Assembly: GCA_902605445.1 (NCBI GenBank)
Contig: CACLCL010000011.1
Location: forward strand, 1 to 32,346
Direction: 5' to 3'
DNA length: 32,346 nt
Source of the DNA: an uncultured Bacteroidota bacterium
GTDB taxonomy: Bacteria; Bacteroidota; Bacteroidia; Flavobacteriales; Flavobacteriaceae
The first letter of the stretch is position 1, and the number at the start of each line of letters is the position of its first letter. Position numbers and translations under genes: made by a program. Positions 1 through 9,879 of the stretch are shown here, one piece after another. The notes under the pieces were generated by a model. It searched no databases and was not told the DNA's origin. It saw nothing but the letters and a program-made list of their open reading frames with translations.

Positions 1-1
1 A

Positions 2-412
2 GGAAGAGTCCTAATTCCATCTTCCTTAAAAAAACAAATGAGTAGTGTATTGTCAAAAGGATTTGTTTTAAAGCGTGCCGTTTTTCAAAATTGTTTAGAG
101 TTGTACCCGATTAATGAATGGGAGGAACTAATTAAACGTGTGAACTCTTTGAACAGATTTAAGAAAAAAAACAATGACTTTATTCGAAGATTCACAGCAG
201 GAGTAAAGTTTATTGAGGTTGATAATAATAATAGAATTTTAATCCCTAAAGATCTAATAGAATTTTCAAATATTAAAAGAGACATTGTCTTTTCATCTTC
301 TGTAAATATTATTGAAATATGGGACAAAGATAAATACGAAAATGCAATAGTTGATTCAAGAGAAGATTTTGCAAAATTGGCGGAGGAGGTAATGGGCGAC
401 GATAATGAATAG
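2..412 (+). CDS. mraZ: Transcriptional regulator MraZ (5' end cut by window edge)
   Basis: MraZ is a DNA-binding protein with two AbrB-like (SpoVT-AbrB) halves that usually binds repeats upstream of its own operon and controls dcw transcription. The first in-frame ATG is at 38, but the frame stays open to base 2. The residues encoded there (GRVLIPSSLKKQ) match the first conserved family motif, so the true start lies outside the window. The second half carries the repeat motif NRILIPKDLIEF, and the stretch SSSVNIIEIWDKDKYE is typical of Bacteroidota MraZ. It overlaps rsmH by 8 bases at the usual head of a dcw operon. The promoter and any MraZ boxes would be upstream and cannot be seen. The identification is firm. 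Confidence 0.93.
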   Translation, partial: GRVLIPSSLKKQMSSVLSKGFVLKRAVFQNCLELYPINEWEELIKRVNSLNRFKKKNNDFIRRFTAGVKFIEVDNNNRILIPKDLIEFSNIKRDIVFSSSVNIIEIWDKDKYENAIVDSREDFAKLAEEVMGDDNE

Positions 413-1307
413 TTATCACACACCTGTATTACTAGGTGAATCTATTAAAGGATTAAATATAAAAAAAAATGGAATTTATATAGATGCAACTTTTGGCGGT
501 GGTGGTCATAGTAAAGAGATTTTAAAAAATCTTTCATCAAAAGGTAGACTTGTTGCATTTGACAGAGATTATGATGCATTGATTAATAATGATTTTGGTG
601 ATAGTAATTTCACATTTATAAATGAGAATTTTGAGAATTTGAAAAAATTTTTAAAAAATATTGGAATCGAAAAAGTACACGGGATTCATGCTGATTTGGG
701 GGTTTCCTCTCATCAAATTGATAGTCCCGAAAGAGGGTTTTCCTATAGGTTTAACTCAAGTTTAGATATGCGAATGAATAAAAATAATGAAGTTGATGCA
801 TCTTTCATTGTCAATAAATATTCAAAGAGCATGCTAACAGAAATTTTCAATAATTATGCTGATTTAAAAATTGGTAAAAAAATCTCGAATGAGATCCAAA
901 AATATAGAACATCAAAACTTATTAAATCAACATTTGATTTGAATGATGCAATCAGCCATTTATTTTCAAAAAAATTTTTAAATAAAAATCTATCAAGGGT
1001 ATATCAAGCGATTAGAATAGAAGTAAATCAAGAACTTAAATCTTTAAAATCTTTATTAAAACAATCAAGTGAACTATTGGTTCCCGGCGGTAGATTATGC
1101 ATTATTTCATATCATTCCCTTGAGGATAGAATGGTTAAAAGATTCATTAAGAATGGTGACTTTAATTCTGAGGTTACAAAGGATTTTTACGGTAATTCAA
1201 TATTAGATTTCAAAATTATTGGAAAGTTAATAAGACCTAAAGATGCTGAGATTAAAATAAATAAAAGATCTAGGAGTGCAATCCTTAGGGTAGCAGAAAA
1301 GATATAG
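405..1307 (+). CDS. rsmH: 16S rRNA (cytosine-1402-N4)-methyltransferase RsmH
   Basis: RsmH (MraW) methylates N4 of C1402 in the decoding centre of 16S rRNA using SAM. The 300-residue length is normal. HTPVLL is at residues 5-10 and the SAM-binding glycine-rich motif IDATFGGGGH at about 26-35. Further family motifs are ADLGVSSHQID, the RGFSYRF/LDMRMN block, and the C-terminal GGRLCIISYHSLEDR, which precedes the conserved basic end. The start at 405 lies inside the last codons of mraZ (8-base overlap), which suggests translational coupling. A purine-rich GGAGGAGG run ends about 15 bases upstream, but it encodes mraZ residues and is too far away to be a clear ribosome binding site. Confidence 0.97.
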   Translation: MNSYHTPVLLGESIKGLNIKKNGIYIDATFGGGGHSKEILKNLSSKGRLVAFDRDYDALINNDFGDSNFTFINENFENLKKFLKNIGIEKVHGIHADLGVSSHQIDSPERGFSYRFNSSLDMRMNKNNEVDASFIVNKYSKSMLTEIFNNYADLKIGKKISNEIQKYRTSKLIKSTFDLNDAISHLFSKKFLNKNLSRVYQAIRIEVNQELKSLKSLLKQSSELLVPGGRLCIISYHSLEDRMVKRFIKNGDFNSEVTKDFYGNSILDFKIIGKLIRPKDAEIKINKRSRSAILRVAEKI

Positions 1308-1310
1308 ATT

Positions 1311-1628
1311 ATGAAAAAGAGAATATTAAACTTTATCAGAGCCTCTTTTTTAGTTGATGAAAAGTCATCAAAAAACTGGATTTATATTTTCATGTTTTTG
1401 ATTCTTTCCATAATCATGATTTCATCATCACATTCAGTTGATAGAAAGGTATTTAGAATTGCAGATTTGAAAGAAGACATTAAATCTCTAAGGTCCGAAT
1501 TTCTAGATACAAGAAGAGTTCTCATGAAATATAAAATGGAGTCATTTATTAAAGACGAGCTGTCAGAAAAAGGTATTATTTCGTCAAACACTCCACCAAT
1601 TAAGATTACCATAAATGTCAATAAATAA
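1311..1628 (+). CDS. ftsL: FtsL-like cell division protein
   Basis: This is a 105-residue bitopic membrane protein in the ftsL position between rsmH and ftsI. A short basic cytoplasmic N-terminus (MKKRILNFIRASFLV) is followed by one transmembrane segment at about residues 23-40. A periplasmic stretch rich in E, K, R and L (roughly 45-85) then follows and could form the short coiled coil typical of FtsL. FtsL pairs with FtsB and FtsQ to recruit and activate FtsW-FtsI. Sequence conservation is low in this family, so the call rests on topology, size, position and resemblance to flavobacterial FtsL-like proteins. It starts 3 bases after rsmH and overlaps ftsI by 14 bases. Confidence 0.85.
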   Translation: MKKRILNFIRASFLVDEKSSKNWIYIFMFLILSIIMISSSHSVDRKVFRIADLKEDIKSLRSEFLDTRRVLMKYKMESFIKDELSEKGIISSNTPPIKITINVNK

Positions 1629-3609
1629 AAGAAATATTACACTTAGATTATATTTTATTGGTTTAATACTAATTACCCTGATTATTTCACTGGTATTTAA
1701 ACTTATCGAATTGCAATTCTTTCATGGGGATCATTATATAGATATTTCTAAAGAAAGAGAATTTAAAAGAGAAATTATTCCTGCAAATCGTGGAAATATA
1801 TATTCAGATGAGGGAAAACTTTTAGCTAGCTCTGTACCCAAATATGAAATTAGATTTGATGCACTAGCCCCTTCAGAAAAAAATTTCAAAAATTACATAG
1901 AGAAATTAGCTGTTGAATTATCAAATTTTTATGGGAAAACCGCTGAATTTTATATTAATAAGTTAATAAAAGCTCGATCGAATAAAAATAGATATTTACT
2001 AATCGCTAGGGACCTAGGTTATTTAGAGTTCACAAAATTTAAAAACTTTCCGCTTTTCAATCTTGGTCCAAATAAAGGAGGATTTATATATAATCAAACA
2101 ACTAATAGAGATTACCCTATAAGAGAAATTGCAAAAAGAACACTGGGTTATGAAAAATATGATGATCTGGGAAATTCTATAAGACCAGGAATTGACGGTG
2201 CTTTTGGACCTACATATCTAAAAGGAATAAACGGAAGTAGATTATCCCAAAAAATTGGCCAAGGTCAATGGAAGCCAATCATGGACTTTAATCAAATAGA
2301 ACCAAGAGACGGGTATGATGTTTATACAACTTTAAATATTGAATTACAGGATTTAACTCATCATACACTTTTAAGTCAATTAAAAAAATATGAAGCTGAC
2401 CATGGTTGTGTAGTAATTATGGAAACAGAGACTGGTGAAATTAAGGCAATTTCAAATTTAGGTCTAAGTCAAAATGGAAATTACTATGAAAAACTTAACT
2501 ACGCCGTTGGTGAATCTCATGAACCGGGATCTACTTTTAAGTTAATGTCATTAATAAGAGCTCTCGAAGATAATGTAGTTGATACTTCAAAAATAATTGA
2601 TACCAAAAATGGTATTATTAATTTTTATGGGAAAAAAATAAAAGACTCTAGGGTTGGGGGCTATGGTAAAATTTCTTTAGCTAAAGCATTTGAATTATCA
2701 TCAAATACTGCCTTTGCTGAAATTATAAATGACAATTACTCTGAAAACCCTAACTTATTTGTCGATGGCCTATTTTCAATGAACATTAATAATAAATTAG
2801 GCTTACCCATTCTTGGTGAAGGATCTCCTGTATTCACACACCCAAGTGATAAAAAAAATTGGGATGGTTTAGACTTGCCATGGATGGCTTTTGGTTATGG
2901 AATTCAGCTAACCCCCCTCCAAACTTTGACCTTCTATAATGCAATAGCAAATAATGGTAAAATGGTAAAACCACTTTTCATCAAGCAGGTAAAATATTTT
3001 GACAATACTATTGAAAACTTTCAAACTGAAATTATAAATGATTCAGTTTGTTCTCCCAAGACAATTGCAATCGTTAAAAACTTATTAAAAAACGTAGTTG
3101 AAAAAAGACATGGAACAGCAAATAATATTTTTTCAGATGAATATAGTATGGCTGGCAAAACAGGGACAAGTCAAACAGAATATTGGAAATCAGACGACTT
3201 GTATATTTCATCTTTTGTTGGCTATTTCCCAGCAGATAAGCCCAAGTATTCATGTATTGTTGTTATTCATAAGCCAAATAAAAATAAAGGGTATTACGGA
3301 AATATTGTTGCTGCACCAGTATTCAAGGAAATAGCACATAAAATATATTCAAATACTCCATTAGTTGAGTACTACTCTGAAAAAAAATATATAAAAAATA
3401 GTGGTGAAAAAAAGATTAATGCTGTTAATGAATTAAATAGTTTGATAATGCCAGACTTAAATGATTTTGGCATTAATGAACTTATCCCAATTCTGGAAAA
3501 TGCAGGTTTTAGTGTTGTGATAGATGGTAATGGGTTAAATGTCAGCCAATCAATTTTACCTGGAACAAAATTGATTAAAGGTCAGGAAATAAAAATTAAT
3601 TTGATTTGA
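1615..3609 (+). CDS. ftsI: Division transpeptidase FtsI (PBP) with C-terminal PASTA domain
   Basis: This is a class B penicillin-binding protein that cross-links septal peptidoglycan. A single N-terminal membrane anchor lies at about residues 10-32. A PBP dimerisation region follows, starting around REFKREIIPANRGNIYS. The transpeptidase domain has all three active-site motifs: S306-T-F-K309 (nucleophilic Ser306), S362-S-N364 and K515-T-G517. The last ~60 residues, from about LIMPDLNDFGINEL, form one PASTA repeat, a peptidoglycan-sensing module common in SpoVD-like and Bacteroidota FtsI. The 664-residue length fits this PASTA-bearing type. It overlaps the FtsL-like gene by 14 bases and shares a TTGA junction with murE. 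Confidence 0.96.
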   Translation: MSINKRNITLRLYFIGLILITLIISLVFKLIELQFFHGDHYIDISKEREFKREIIPANRGNIYSDEGKLLASSVPKYEIRFDALAPSEKNFKNYIEKLAVELSNFYGKTAEFYINKLIKARSNKNRYLLIARDLGYLEFTKFKNFPLFNLGPNKGGFIYNQTTNRDYPIREIAKRTLGYEKYDDLGNSIRPGIDGAFGPTYLKGINGSRLSQKIGQGQWKPIMDFNQIEPRDGYDVYTTLNIELQDLTHHTLLSQLKKYEADHGCVVIMETETGEIKAISNLGLSQNGNYYEKLNYAVGESHEPGSTFKLMSLIRALEDNVVDTSKIIDTKNGIINFYGKKIKDSRVGGYGKISLAKAFELSSNTAFAEIINDNYSENPNLFVDGLFSMNINNKLGLPILGEGSPVFTHPSDKKNWDGLDLPWMAFGYGIQLTPLQTLTFYNAIANNGKMVKPLFIKQVKYFDNTIENFQTEIINDSVCSPKTIAIVKNLLKNVVEKRHGTANNIFSDEYSMAGKTGTSQTEYWKSDDLYISSFVGYFPADKPKYSCIVVIHKPNKNKGYYGNIVAAPVFKEIAHKIYSNTPLVEYYSEKKYIKNSGEKKINAVNELNSLIMPDLNDFGINELIPILENAGFSVVIDGNGLNVSQSILPGTKLIKGQEIKINLI

Positions 3610-5063
3610 AAATATTAAGAGAAATATTAAATAGGGTAAACATTATAAATTCTGTTGGAGATACCTCAATTCAAATACGTGACATTAAATTTAATTCAAG
3701 CAATATCAATGAAAATGATATTTTTATTGCAATTGCAGGTAACCAAGTTGATGGTCATGATTATATAGATAGTGCTATTAGTAGTGGTGCTAAATGTATT
3801 GTGCACGACAAAAATTTAGAAAATACAAAAGATGGAGTTACTTATATTTTTGTTAAATGTTCAAGAGAGGCAATATCAATTATAGCTTCTAATTTTTATG
3901 GCAATCCATCTTCAAAGCTTAATCTTATTGGAGTAACGGGAACAAACGGAAAAACAACAGTATCAACATTGTTGTATGAGTTATTTAAAAAGATTGGTAT
4001 TAGATCAGGATTAATTTCAACAGTAAAAATCGTCATTGATAAAAAAGTATTTGAGTCCAATCATACTACGCCTGATCCCATAACTATGAACATGTATTTA
4101 AATGAAATGGTTAAATCTAAAATAGATTACTGTTTTATGGAAGTTAGTTCACATGGGATACACCAAAAGAGAATTAATGGATTAAAATTCACTGGAGGTA
4201 TATTTACAAATTTAACTCATGATCACCTTGACTATCACAAAAGCTTCGAAGATTATAGAGATACAAAAAAGAGTTTTTTTGACAATTTGACAAAAGATGC
4301 ATTTGCTTTAACAAATATTGATGATAGAAATGGAAATTATATGACACAAAATACAACAGCTCTTAAATTTACATACTCTCTAAACTCCATTTCAGATTAC
4401 AAGCTTAAAATTTTAGATAAAACTCTAGATGGAATGTTGTTAAAAATTGGTGACAACGAACTTTGGACAAAATTACCAGGCAAATTTAATGCATATAATA
4501 TTCTTTCAACTTATTGTGTTGGCTCAATATTGGGAATACCCACTCAGAAGTTGCTGGAGAAAATAAGCGAATTAGATTCTGTTCCCGGGAGATTTCAATT
4601 TTACAAAAAAAATAATATAACTGCAATTGTTGACTATGCACACACACCTGATGCATTAGAAAACATATTGAAATCAATTAATGAAATCAATAAAGGGGTT
4701 AACAAAATTATCACCGTAGTAGGATGTGGAGGAAATCGTGATGAGTCAAAAAGACCAATAATGGGTGAAATTGCCAGCTCTTTAAGTTCTAAAGTAATTT
4801 TCACAAGTGATAATCCCAGAAATGAAAATCCAGATTCAATAATTGAACAAATGAAAAGAGGTGTAAAGTCTGATGATCAAAAGAAAACTGTTTCCATTTT
4901 AGATAGAAAAGAAGCTATAAAGTTAGCTTGTGGTTTGGCTATATCAAATGACATAATTCTAATTGCTGGCAAAGGACATGAGTCTTTTCAGGAGATTAAT
5001 GGAGTAAAACGAAAATTTGATGATTTTGATGTTGTCAAAGAAATTTTAAATAATAAAAAATAA
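3606..5063 (+). CDS. murE: UDP-MurNAc-tripeptide synthetase MurE (meso-DAP adding)
   Basis: MurE is the cytoplasmic ATP-dependent ligase that adds the third stem-peptide residue to UDP-MurNAc-L-Ala-D-Glu. It has 485 residues, with the Mur-ligase P-loop [10 protein letters not shown], the central TTPDP and THDHLDYH blocks, and [13 protein letters not shown] in the C-terminal domain. The D402-N-P-R405 motif is the recognised signature for meso-diaminopimelate specificity, so the cross-link residue is predicted to be meso-DAP. The start is TTG at 3606, overlapping the ftsI stop as TTGA. No earlier or nearby ATG gives a better N-terminus. The overlap suggests coupled translation with ftsI. Confidence 0.96.
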   Translation: MKILREILNRVNIINSVGDTSIQIRDIKFNSSNINENDIFIAIAGNQVDGHDYIDSAISSGAKCIVHDKNLENTKDGVTYIFVKCSREAISIIASNFYGNPSSKLNLIGVTGTNGKTTVSTLLYELFKKIGIRSGLISTVKIVIDKKVFESNHTTPDPITMNMYLNEMVKSKIDYCFMEVSSHGIHQKRINGLKFTGGIFTNLTHDHLDYHKSFEDYRDTKKSFFDNLTKDAFALTNIDDRNGNYMTQNTTALKFTYSLNSISDYKLKILDKTLDGMLLKIGDNELWTKLPGKFNAYNILSTYCVGSILGIPTQKLLEKISELDSVPGRFQFYKKNNITAIVDYAHTPDALENILKSINEINKGVNKIITVVGCGGNRDESKRPIMGEIASSLSSKVIFTSDNPRNENPDSIIEQMKRGVKSDDQKKTVSILDRKEAIKLACGLAISNDIILIAGKGHESFQEINGVKRKFDDFDVVKEILNNKK

Positions 5064-5067
5064 AAAT

Positions 5068-6273
5068 ATGCTTTATTATTTTTTTGAATTTTTAGAAAAA
5101 AATTATCAGATTCCAGGTGCATCCCTATTTACATATATTTCTTTTCGAACTGCTGCTGCTACAATTTTATCGCTTTTAATTTCAACAATTTTTGGGAAGA
5201 AAATCATTAAATTTTTAAAGTACAAGCAAATAGGTGAGTCAATCAGAAATCTTGGTCTTTCAGGACAATCCAAAAAAAAAGGAACACCTACCATGGGAGG
5301 ACTCATTATTGTTCTGGCTACGTTAATCCCTGTTTTGCTTTTCTCTAAACTTCAAAATATATATATAATTCTATTGATAGTGTCTTTATTATGGATGGGA
5401 CTAATAGGTTTTATTGATGACTACATAAAGTTATTCAAAAATGATAAAAACGGACTTAGGGGAAAGTATAAAATTACAGGTCAGCTTATTTTAGGAATAG
5501 TTGTTGGTTTAACCTTGTATTTTCATCCTGAGGTCACGGTCAAAGAACATAACTTCAACAAATTAGGTGATCAGGTCACAACAATAGAGTATAAAACTAC
5601 AAAAACTACAATCCCTTTTGTTAAAGATAATGTATTTGAATATTCAGATTTAATTACTTGGATTCACCCAGACCTGGAATCTTACACTTGGTTAATTTTT
5701 GTTGTGTTTGTTGTATTGATAATTTCTGCAGTCTCAAATGGCTCAAATTTAACAGACGGTCTAGATGGGCTAGCAGCAGGTACATCTGCTATAATTATTT
5801 TAACTCTAGGTGTATTTACTTGGGTATCGGGAAATATAATTTTTTCAGATTACTTAAATATAATGTACATACCCCGAGTTGGAGAAATTACGGTTTTTAT
5901 AGGTGCTTTTGTTGGAGCACTAGTTGGTTTTCTGTGGTATAATACATTTCCAGCACAAGTTTTTATGGGAGATACGGGAAGTTTGACAATTGGTGGAATT
6001 ATAGCTGTTATTGCAATTTCTGTAAGGAAAGAATGGTTGATACCTCTAATATGTGGGATATTTCTTATTGAAAATCTTTCTGTTATAATACAGGTCTTTT
6101 ATTTCAAATATACAAGAAGGAAATTTGGAATTGGTAAGAGAGTTTTTTTAATGTCCCCTCTTCATCATCATTTCCAAAAAAAGGGGTATCATGAAAGTAA
6201 AATAGTAACGAGATTCTGGATAGTAGGAATATTTTTAGCCATTATTTCAATAATAACCTTAAAAATTAGATAA
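5068..6273 (+). CDS. mraY: Phospho-MurNAc-pentapeptide transferase MraY
   Basis: MraY is an integral membrane enzyme that transfers phospho-MurNAc-pentapeptide from UDP to undecaprenyl phosphate, giving lipid I. It has 401 residues with about ten hydrophobic segments. Hallmarks are GTPTMGGL near residue 72, the first Asp pair in [36 protein letters not shown], and the C-terminal [16 protein letters not shown] loop with its three-histidine cluster. The ~50-residue loop between two membrane segments ([15 protein letters not shown] and onward) is longer than in E. coli and resembles the extended loop of other Bacteroidota MraY proteins. It begins 4 bases after murE, with no visible Shine-Dalgarno sequence. 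Confidence 0.97.
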   Translation: MLYYFFEFLEKNYQIPGASLFTYISFRTAAATILSLLISTIFGKKIIKFLKYKQIGESIRNLGLSGQSKKKGTPTMGGLIIVLATLIPVLLFSKLQNIYIILLIVSLLWMGLIGFIDDYIKLFKNDKNGLRGKYKITGQLILGIVVGLTLYFHPEVTVKEHNFNKLGDQVTTIEYKTTKTTIPFVKDNVFEYSDLITWIHPDLESYTWLIFVVFVVLIISAVSNGSNLTDGLDGLAAGTSAIIILTLGVFTWVSGNIIFSDYLNIMYIPRVGEITVFIGAFVGALVGFLWYNTFPAQVFMGDTGSLTIGGIIAVIAISVRKEWLIPLICGIFLIENLSVIIQVFYFKYTRRKFGIGKRVFLMSPLHHHFQKKGYHESKIVTRFWIVGIFLAIISIITLKIR

Positions 6274-7602
6274 TTGAAAAAAGTATTGATAATTGGAGCT
6301 GGTGAAAGTGGATTAGGATGTGCACTATTAGCAAATAAATATAGTCATGAAGTTTTAGTTTCAGATATTAATAAAATTAATAATAAAACAAAGATGATTT
6401 TTTCTGATGAAGGAATCGATTTTGAAGAAGAGTCTCATGAAAATGCTAAAATATACTCTCCGGATATAGTAATTAAAAGCCCTGGAATCTCTGATGAAAA
6501 TAAAATTATTAAATATTTGAGATCCAAGTCATATAAAATAATTTCCGAAATAGAATTTGCATCTCGATATTGTAAATCTGTAATTATCGCAGTAACAGGT
6601 AGTAACGGTAAAACTACAACATCTTCATTGATACATGAAATTATTTTTAATTCAAATTTTACATCATCAATTTCTGGAAATATAGGAAAAAGTTTTTCTA
6701 GTGTTTGTGATGCAGATATTGATTATAGTGTTGTTGAAGTTAGTAGTTTTCAGCTAGACTCAATTGAAAAATTCAGACCACATATTGCTATACTTACCGC
6801 AATAACTCCAGACCATCTTGATAGATATGAAAGTTTTGAAGATTATATAAAATCAAAATTTAGAATAGCTATGAATCAAACCAAGCAAGATTTTTTGATA
6901 TATGACGGAGATTGTAAAATCATTAGCTCATTTCTAAAATTAAATAAAATCAAATCAGAGTTATTGCCCTATTCAACAATTAAAAAGTTTAAAAAAGGAT
7001 CATACAAATTAAGTAACAAAATTCACATTATTAACGGAAAAAATAATATAAACATGCCAATAGATAATTTTACAATAAAAGGTAATCATAACTTAAAAAA
7101 TGCAATGGCAGCGGCTACAGTTGCCAATCTCTTAAAGATAAGGAAGGAGACAATCAGAAAAAGTTTAGAGCATTTTCAGGGAATTGAACATAGATTAGAA
7201 AATGTTTTAACCATTAATAAAGTCAGATATATTAATGATTCAAAAGCAACAAATATTAATGCGACTTATTACGCCCTAGAGTCTATGGAGTCTCCCACTG
7301 TTTGGATAGTTGGTGGAATTGATAAAGGAAACGACTATACTGAACTATCAAAAGTTGTTTCCAAACGAGTTAAGGCTATTATTTGCTTGGGAACAAATAA
7401 TATTAAGATTATGGATCATTTTGAGAATATGGTTGAATATATAACTGAAGTTAGTACAATGAAAGACGCGGTAAATGCAGCTTATAAAATTTCATCTTCG
7501 GGGGACTCAGTTTTATTATCACCTGCATGTGCTAGTTTTGATTTATTTGAAGATTTTGAAGACAGAGGAAGGCAATTCAAAGAAGCAGTAAGAAAATTGT
7601 AA
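6274..7602 (+). CDS. murD: UDP-MurNAc-L-alanine:D-glutamate ligase MurD
   Basis: MurD is the cytoplasmic ligase adding D-glutamate to UDP-MurNAc-L-Ala. Its 442 residues show three domains. An N-terminal Rossmann fold for the UDP moiety begins with VLIIGAGESGLG. The central ATPase domain carries the P-loop VTGSNGKTTT and the TPDHLDRY block. The C-terminal domain carries INDSKATNINAT, with the conserved Asp, Lys and Thr, and VLLSPACASFDLFEDFEDRG. The start codon is TTG at 6274, directly after the mraY stop with no gap. The N-terminal glycine-rich motif begins within ten residues, so this start fits the family. It overlaps ftsW by one base. Confidence 0.96.
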   Translation: MKKVLIIGAGESGLGCALLANKYSHEVLVSDINKINNKTKMIFSDEGIDFEEESHENAKIYSPDIVIKSPGISDENKIIKYLRSKSYKIISEIEFASRYCKSVIIAVTGSNGKTTTSSLIHEIIFNSNFTSSISGNIGKSFSSVCDADIDYSVVEVSSFQLDSIEKFRPHIAILTAITPDHLDRYESFEDYIKSKFRIAMNQTKQDFLIYDGDCKIISSFLKLNKIKSELLPYSTIKKFKKGSYKLSNKIHIINGKNNINMPIDNFTIKGNHNLKNAMAAATVANLLKIRKETIRKSLEHFQGIEHRLENVLTINKVRYINDSKATNINATYYALESMESPTVWIVGGIDKGNDYTELSKVVSKRVKAIICLGTNNIKIMDHFENMVEYITEVSTMKDAVNAAYKISSSGDSVLLSPACASFDLFEDFEDRGRQFKEAVRKL

Positions 7603-8786
7603 TGAAATTAATAATTGAAAATATAAAAGGAGATAGAACTTTATGGGCAGTATTAATATTGCTTGCAGTTTTTTCATTTCTTCCTGTTTATAGTGCTGCC
7701 AGTAACTTAGCTTATATTTCTGAAAGTGGAAACACCTTCGGTTTTTTATTCAAACATTTTGTCCACCTTTCTATTGGATTTTGTTTCATCTATTTTGTGC
7801 AAAATATTCCCTACCACTATTTTAGAGGAATTTCAATTTTAATGATTCCAGTTGTTGTATTTATATTGTTGTATACATTATTTCAACCAAGTCCAGGGGA
7901 TTCATTAACCAATACCAACAGATGGATAAAAATTCCTATAGTAGGTTTTTCATTCCAGCCATCAACATTTGCTGGAGTTGTTTTAATGATATATACTTCA
8001 AGGTATTTAGCCAAAATAAAAAATTTAAAAATTGGTTTTAGGCACAGTTTACTATCATTATGGTTTCCTGTATTTATAATTCTATCACTAATTCTTCCAG
8101 CAAACTTTTCAACAGCTGCAATATTATTTTGTATGGTATTATTATTATGTTTTGTTGCAGGATATCCCATTAAATATTTATTTACCATTATTTGTTCTGG
8201 AATAATAACTTTGACACTTTTCATATTGTTGATTAAATCATTTCCATCAGTTTTTCCAAATCGTGTAGATACATGGGAGAGTAGGATTGAGAGCTTCGTG
8301 AAAAAGGGAGAAACATCAGATAATTATCAAATTGAAAAGGCTAAAATTGCAATTGCAACAGGAGGTATACGTGGTTTGGGACCTGGAAAAAGTATTCAAA
8401 AAAATTTTTTACCACAGTCATCATCTGATTTTATTTTTGCGATTATTATCGAGGAATACGGTTTGATAGGAGGTTTATTAATTTTATTACTATACACACT
8501 TTTTCTTTTGAGAGTTGTAATAATATCAAATAAATCGGAAAGTATTTTTGGTTCACTTTTGGTTATTGGACTTGGAATTCCAATAGTTTTTCAAGCAATT
8601 ATAAATATTGGTGTTTCTGTTCAATTATTTCCAATAACAGGTCAGCCACTTCCACTAATAAGTAGTGGTGGAACATCAATTTGGATGACATGCATTTCGG
8701 TTGGAATAATTCAAAGTGTTAGGAACGGAATGGCTGATCAGGAAGCATCAAAGAGTCCCTTGAGTTTAAGTAAAGCGGTTGGATAA
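7602..8786 (+). CDS. ftsW: Septal peptidoglycan polymerase FtsW (SEDS family)
   Basis: FtsW is a polytopic SEDS glycosyltransferase that polymerises lipid II at the septum together with FtsI. It has 394 residues and about ten hydrophobic segments. Family signatures are the NRWIKIP block after the fourth segment, QPS followed by a small-residue membrane segment, the extracellular YQIEKAKIAIATGG-x-RGLGPG loop, FIFAIIIEEYG, and the final membrane motif PLPLISSGGTS. The ATG overlaps the murD stop as TAATG. The gene ends 1 base before the preferred ATG of murG. It is placed between murD and murG as in most dcw clusters. Confidence 0.96.
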   Translation: MKLIIENIKGDRTLWAVLILLAVFSFLPVYSAASNLAYISESGNTFGFLFKHFVHLSIGFCFIYFVQNIPYHYFRGISILMIPVVVFILLYTLFQPSPGDSLTNTNRWIKIPIVGFSFQPSTFAGVVLMIYTSRYLAKIKNLKIGFRHSLLSLWFPVFIILSLILPANFSTAAILFCMVLLLCFVAGYPIKYLFTIICSGIITLTLFILLIKSFPSVFPNRVDTWESRIESFVKKGETSDNYQIEKAKIAIATGGIRGLGPGKSIQKNFLPQSSSDFIFAIIIEEYGLIGGLLILLLYTLFLLRVVIISNKSESIFGSLLVIGLGIPIVFQAIINIGVSVQLFPITGQPLPLISSGGTSIWMTCISVGIIQSVRNGMADQEASKSPLSLSKAVG

Positions 8787-8787
8787 A

Positions 8788-9879
8788 ATGAGAAACAAAA
8801 GAATTATATTTTCAGGTGGAGGTACTGGAGGGCATATTTACCCCGCCATTTCAATAGCAAATGAACTTATATTGAATGATAAAAATTTAGAAATACTTTT
8901 TATAGGCGCTAATAACAAAATGGAAATGAAAATTGTACCTGAACATGGATTTGATATTTTAGGATTATGGATTTCAGGATATGATAGAAAAAATTTTTTA
9001 AAGAATATATTACTACCATTTAAAATATTAGTTAGTTTTTTTCAATCGATATTCATTATTAAAAATTTTAAACCGCAACTTGTAATAGGAACTGGGGGGT
9101 ATGCAAGTGGACCGATTTTATACGTTGCAAATTTATTAAAAACACCGTCTTTAATTCAAGAGCAAAATTCTTACCCAGGAATCACAAACAGAATATTATC
9201 AAAAAAAGTTAATAAGATATGTGTTTCATATGAAAATTTAGATAGATTTTTTCCGAAAGAAAAAATTATAAAGACAGGAAACCCCGTAAGACAAAATATT
9301 TTGAAATGTAATGATTCTTTTGAAAAAGCTATTAACTATTTCAAATTAGATTCAAATAAAAGAATTATGCTAGTTATTGGGGGTAGTCTGGGATCTAAAG
9401 AAATAAATAAAGCAATCTACTCAATCAAAGATTATTTAAAGTTTATAAATCTTCAAGTTATATGGCAGTGTGGTAGATTATATTATGATTATTACAATAA
9501 AAAAATTAAAGAAGATTATATAAAGCTTTATGATTATATTGAAAATATTGATTACGCATATTCTGCTTGTGACTTTATAATTTCAAGAGCTGGTGCAAGC
9601 TCAGTTTCAGAATTGTCAATTGTTGGTAAGCCTGTAATATTTATTCCATCTCCAAATGTTGCAGAAAACCATCAATTAAAAAATGCCAAAGAAATTGTAA
9701 GACATGACGCAGCGATTCTTGTTGAGGAAGATGAAATTAATATTTTGAAGTCTAAAATTAATGATCTCAATTCCTCATCCCTATTGAGAAATAAACTCTC
9801 CAGTAATATTAAAAGATTATCAGAGCCAGATGCGACTAAAAAAATAGTAAATGAAATAAATAAATTGTTAGCACAATGA
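8788..9879 (+). CDS. murG: Lipid II synthase MurG
   Basis: MurG is a peripheral membrane GT28-family glycosyltransferase that adds GlcNAc from UDP-GlcNAc to lipid I, giving lipid II. The N-terminal lipid-binding glycine loop GGGTGGH spans residues 10-16. A second glycine loop is in VIGGSLGS, and the UDP-GlcNAc site is in SRAGASSVSELSIVGKP and PNVAENHQLKNA. I chose ATG 8788 (363 residues). An in-frame TTG at 8779 would overlap ftsW but adds only three residues (MDK) with no family support. It shares an ATGA overlap with murC. Confidence 0.95.
   Translation: MRNKRIIFSGGGTGGHIYPAISIANELILNDKNLEILFIGANNKMEMKIVPEHGFDILGLWISGYDRKNFLKNILLPFKILVSFFQSIFIIKNFKPQLVIGTGGYASGPILYVANLLKTPSLIQEQNSYPGITNRILSKKVNKICVSYENLDRFFPKEKIIKTGNPVRQNILKCNDSFEKAINYFKLDSNKRIMLVIGGSLGSKEINKAIYSIKDYLKFINLQVIWQCGRLYYDYYNKKIKEDYIKLYDYIENIDYAYSACDFIISRAGASSVSELSIVGKPVIFIPSPNVAENHQLKNAKEIVRHDAAILVEEDEINILKSKINDLNSSSLLRNKLSSNIKRLSEPDATKKIVNEINKLLAQ

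Noticed and set aside
381-389. GGAGGAGG as ribosome binding site for rsmH
   Set aside because: It is about 15 bases from the ATG and encodes the Glu-Glu of the conserved MraZ end.
85-423. 112-codon minus-strand ORF over mraZ
   Set aside because: It is antisense to mraZ; the residues mirror mraZ codons and no independent evidence exists.
3098-3334. 78-codon ORF on the + strand inside ftsI
   Set aside because: It lies out of frame within a conserved transpeptidase domain and has no recognisable motif.
5658-5942. 94-codon ORF inside mraY
   Set aside because: It is a frame shadow of membrane-segment codons; the odd Trp, Cys and Tyr-rich composition is typical of shadows.
7883-8224. 113-codon minus-strand ORF inside ftsW
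   Set aside because: It is antisense to a conserved gene, with no promoter or family match.
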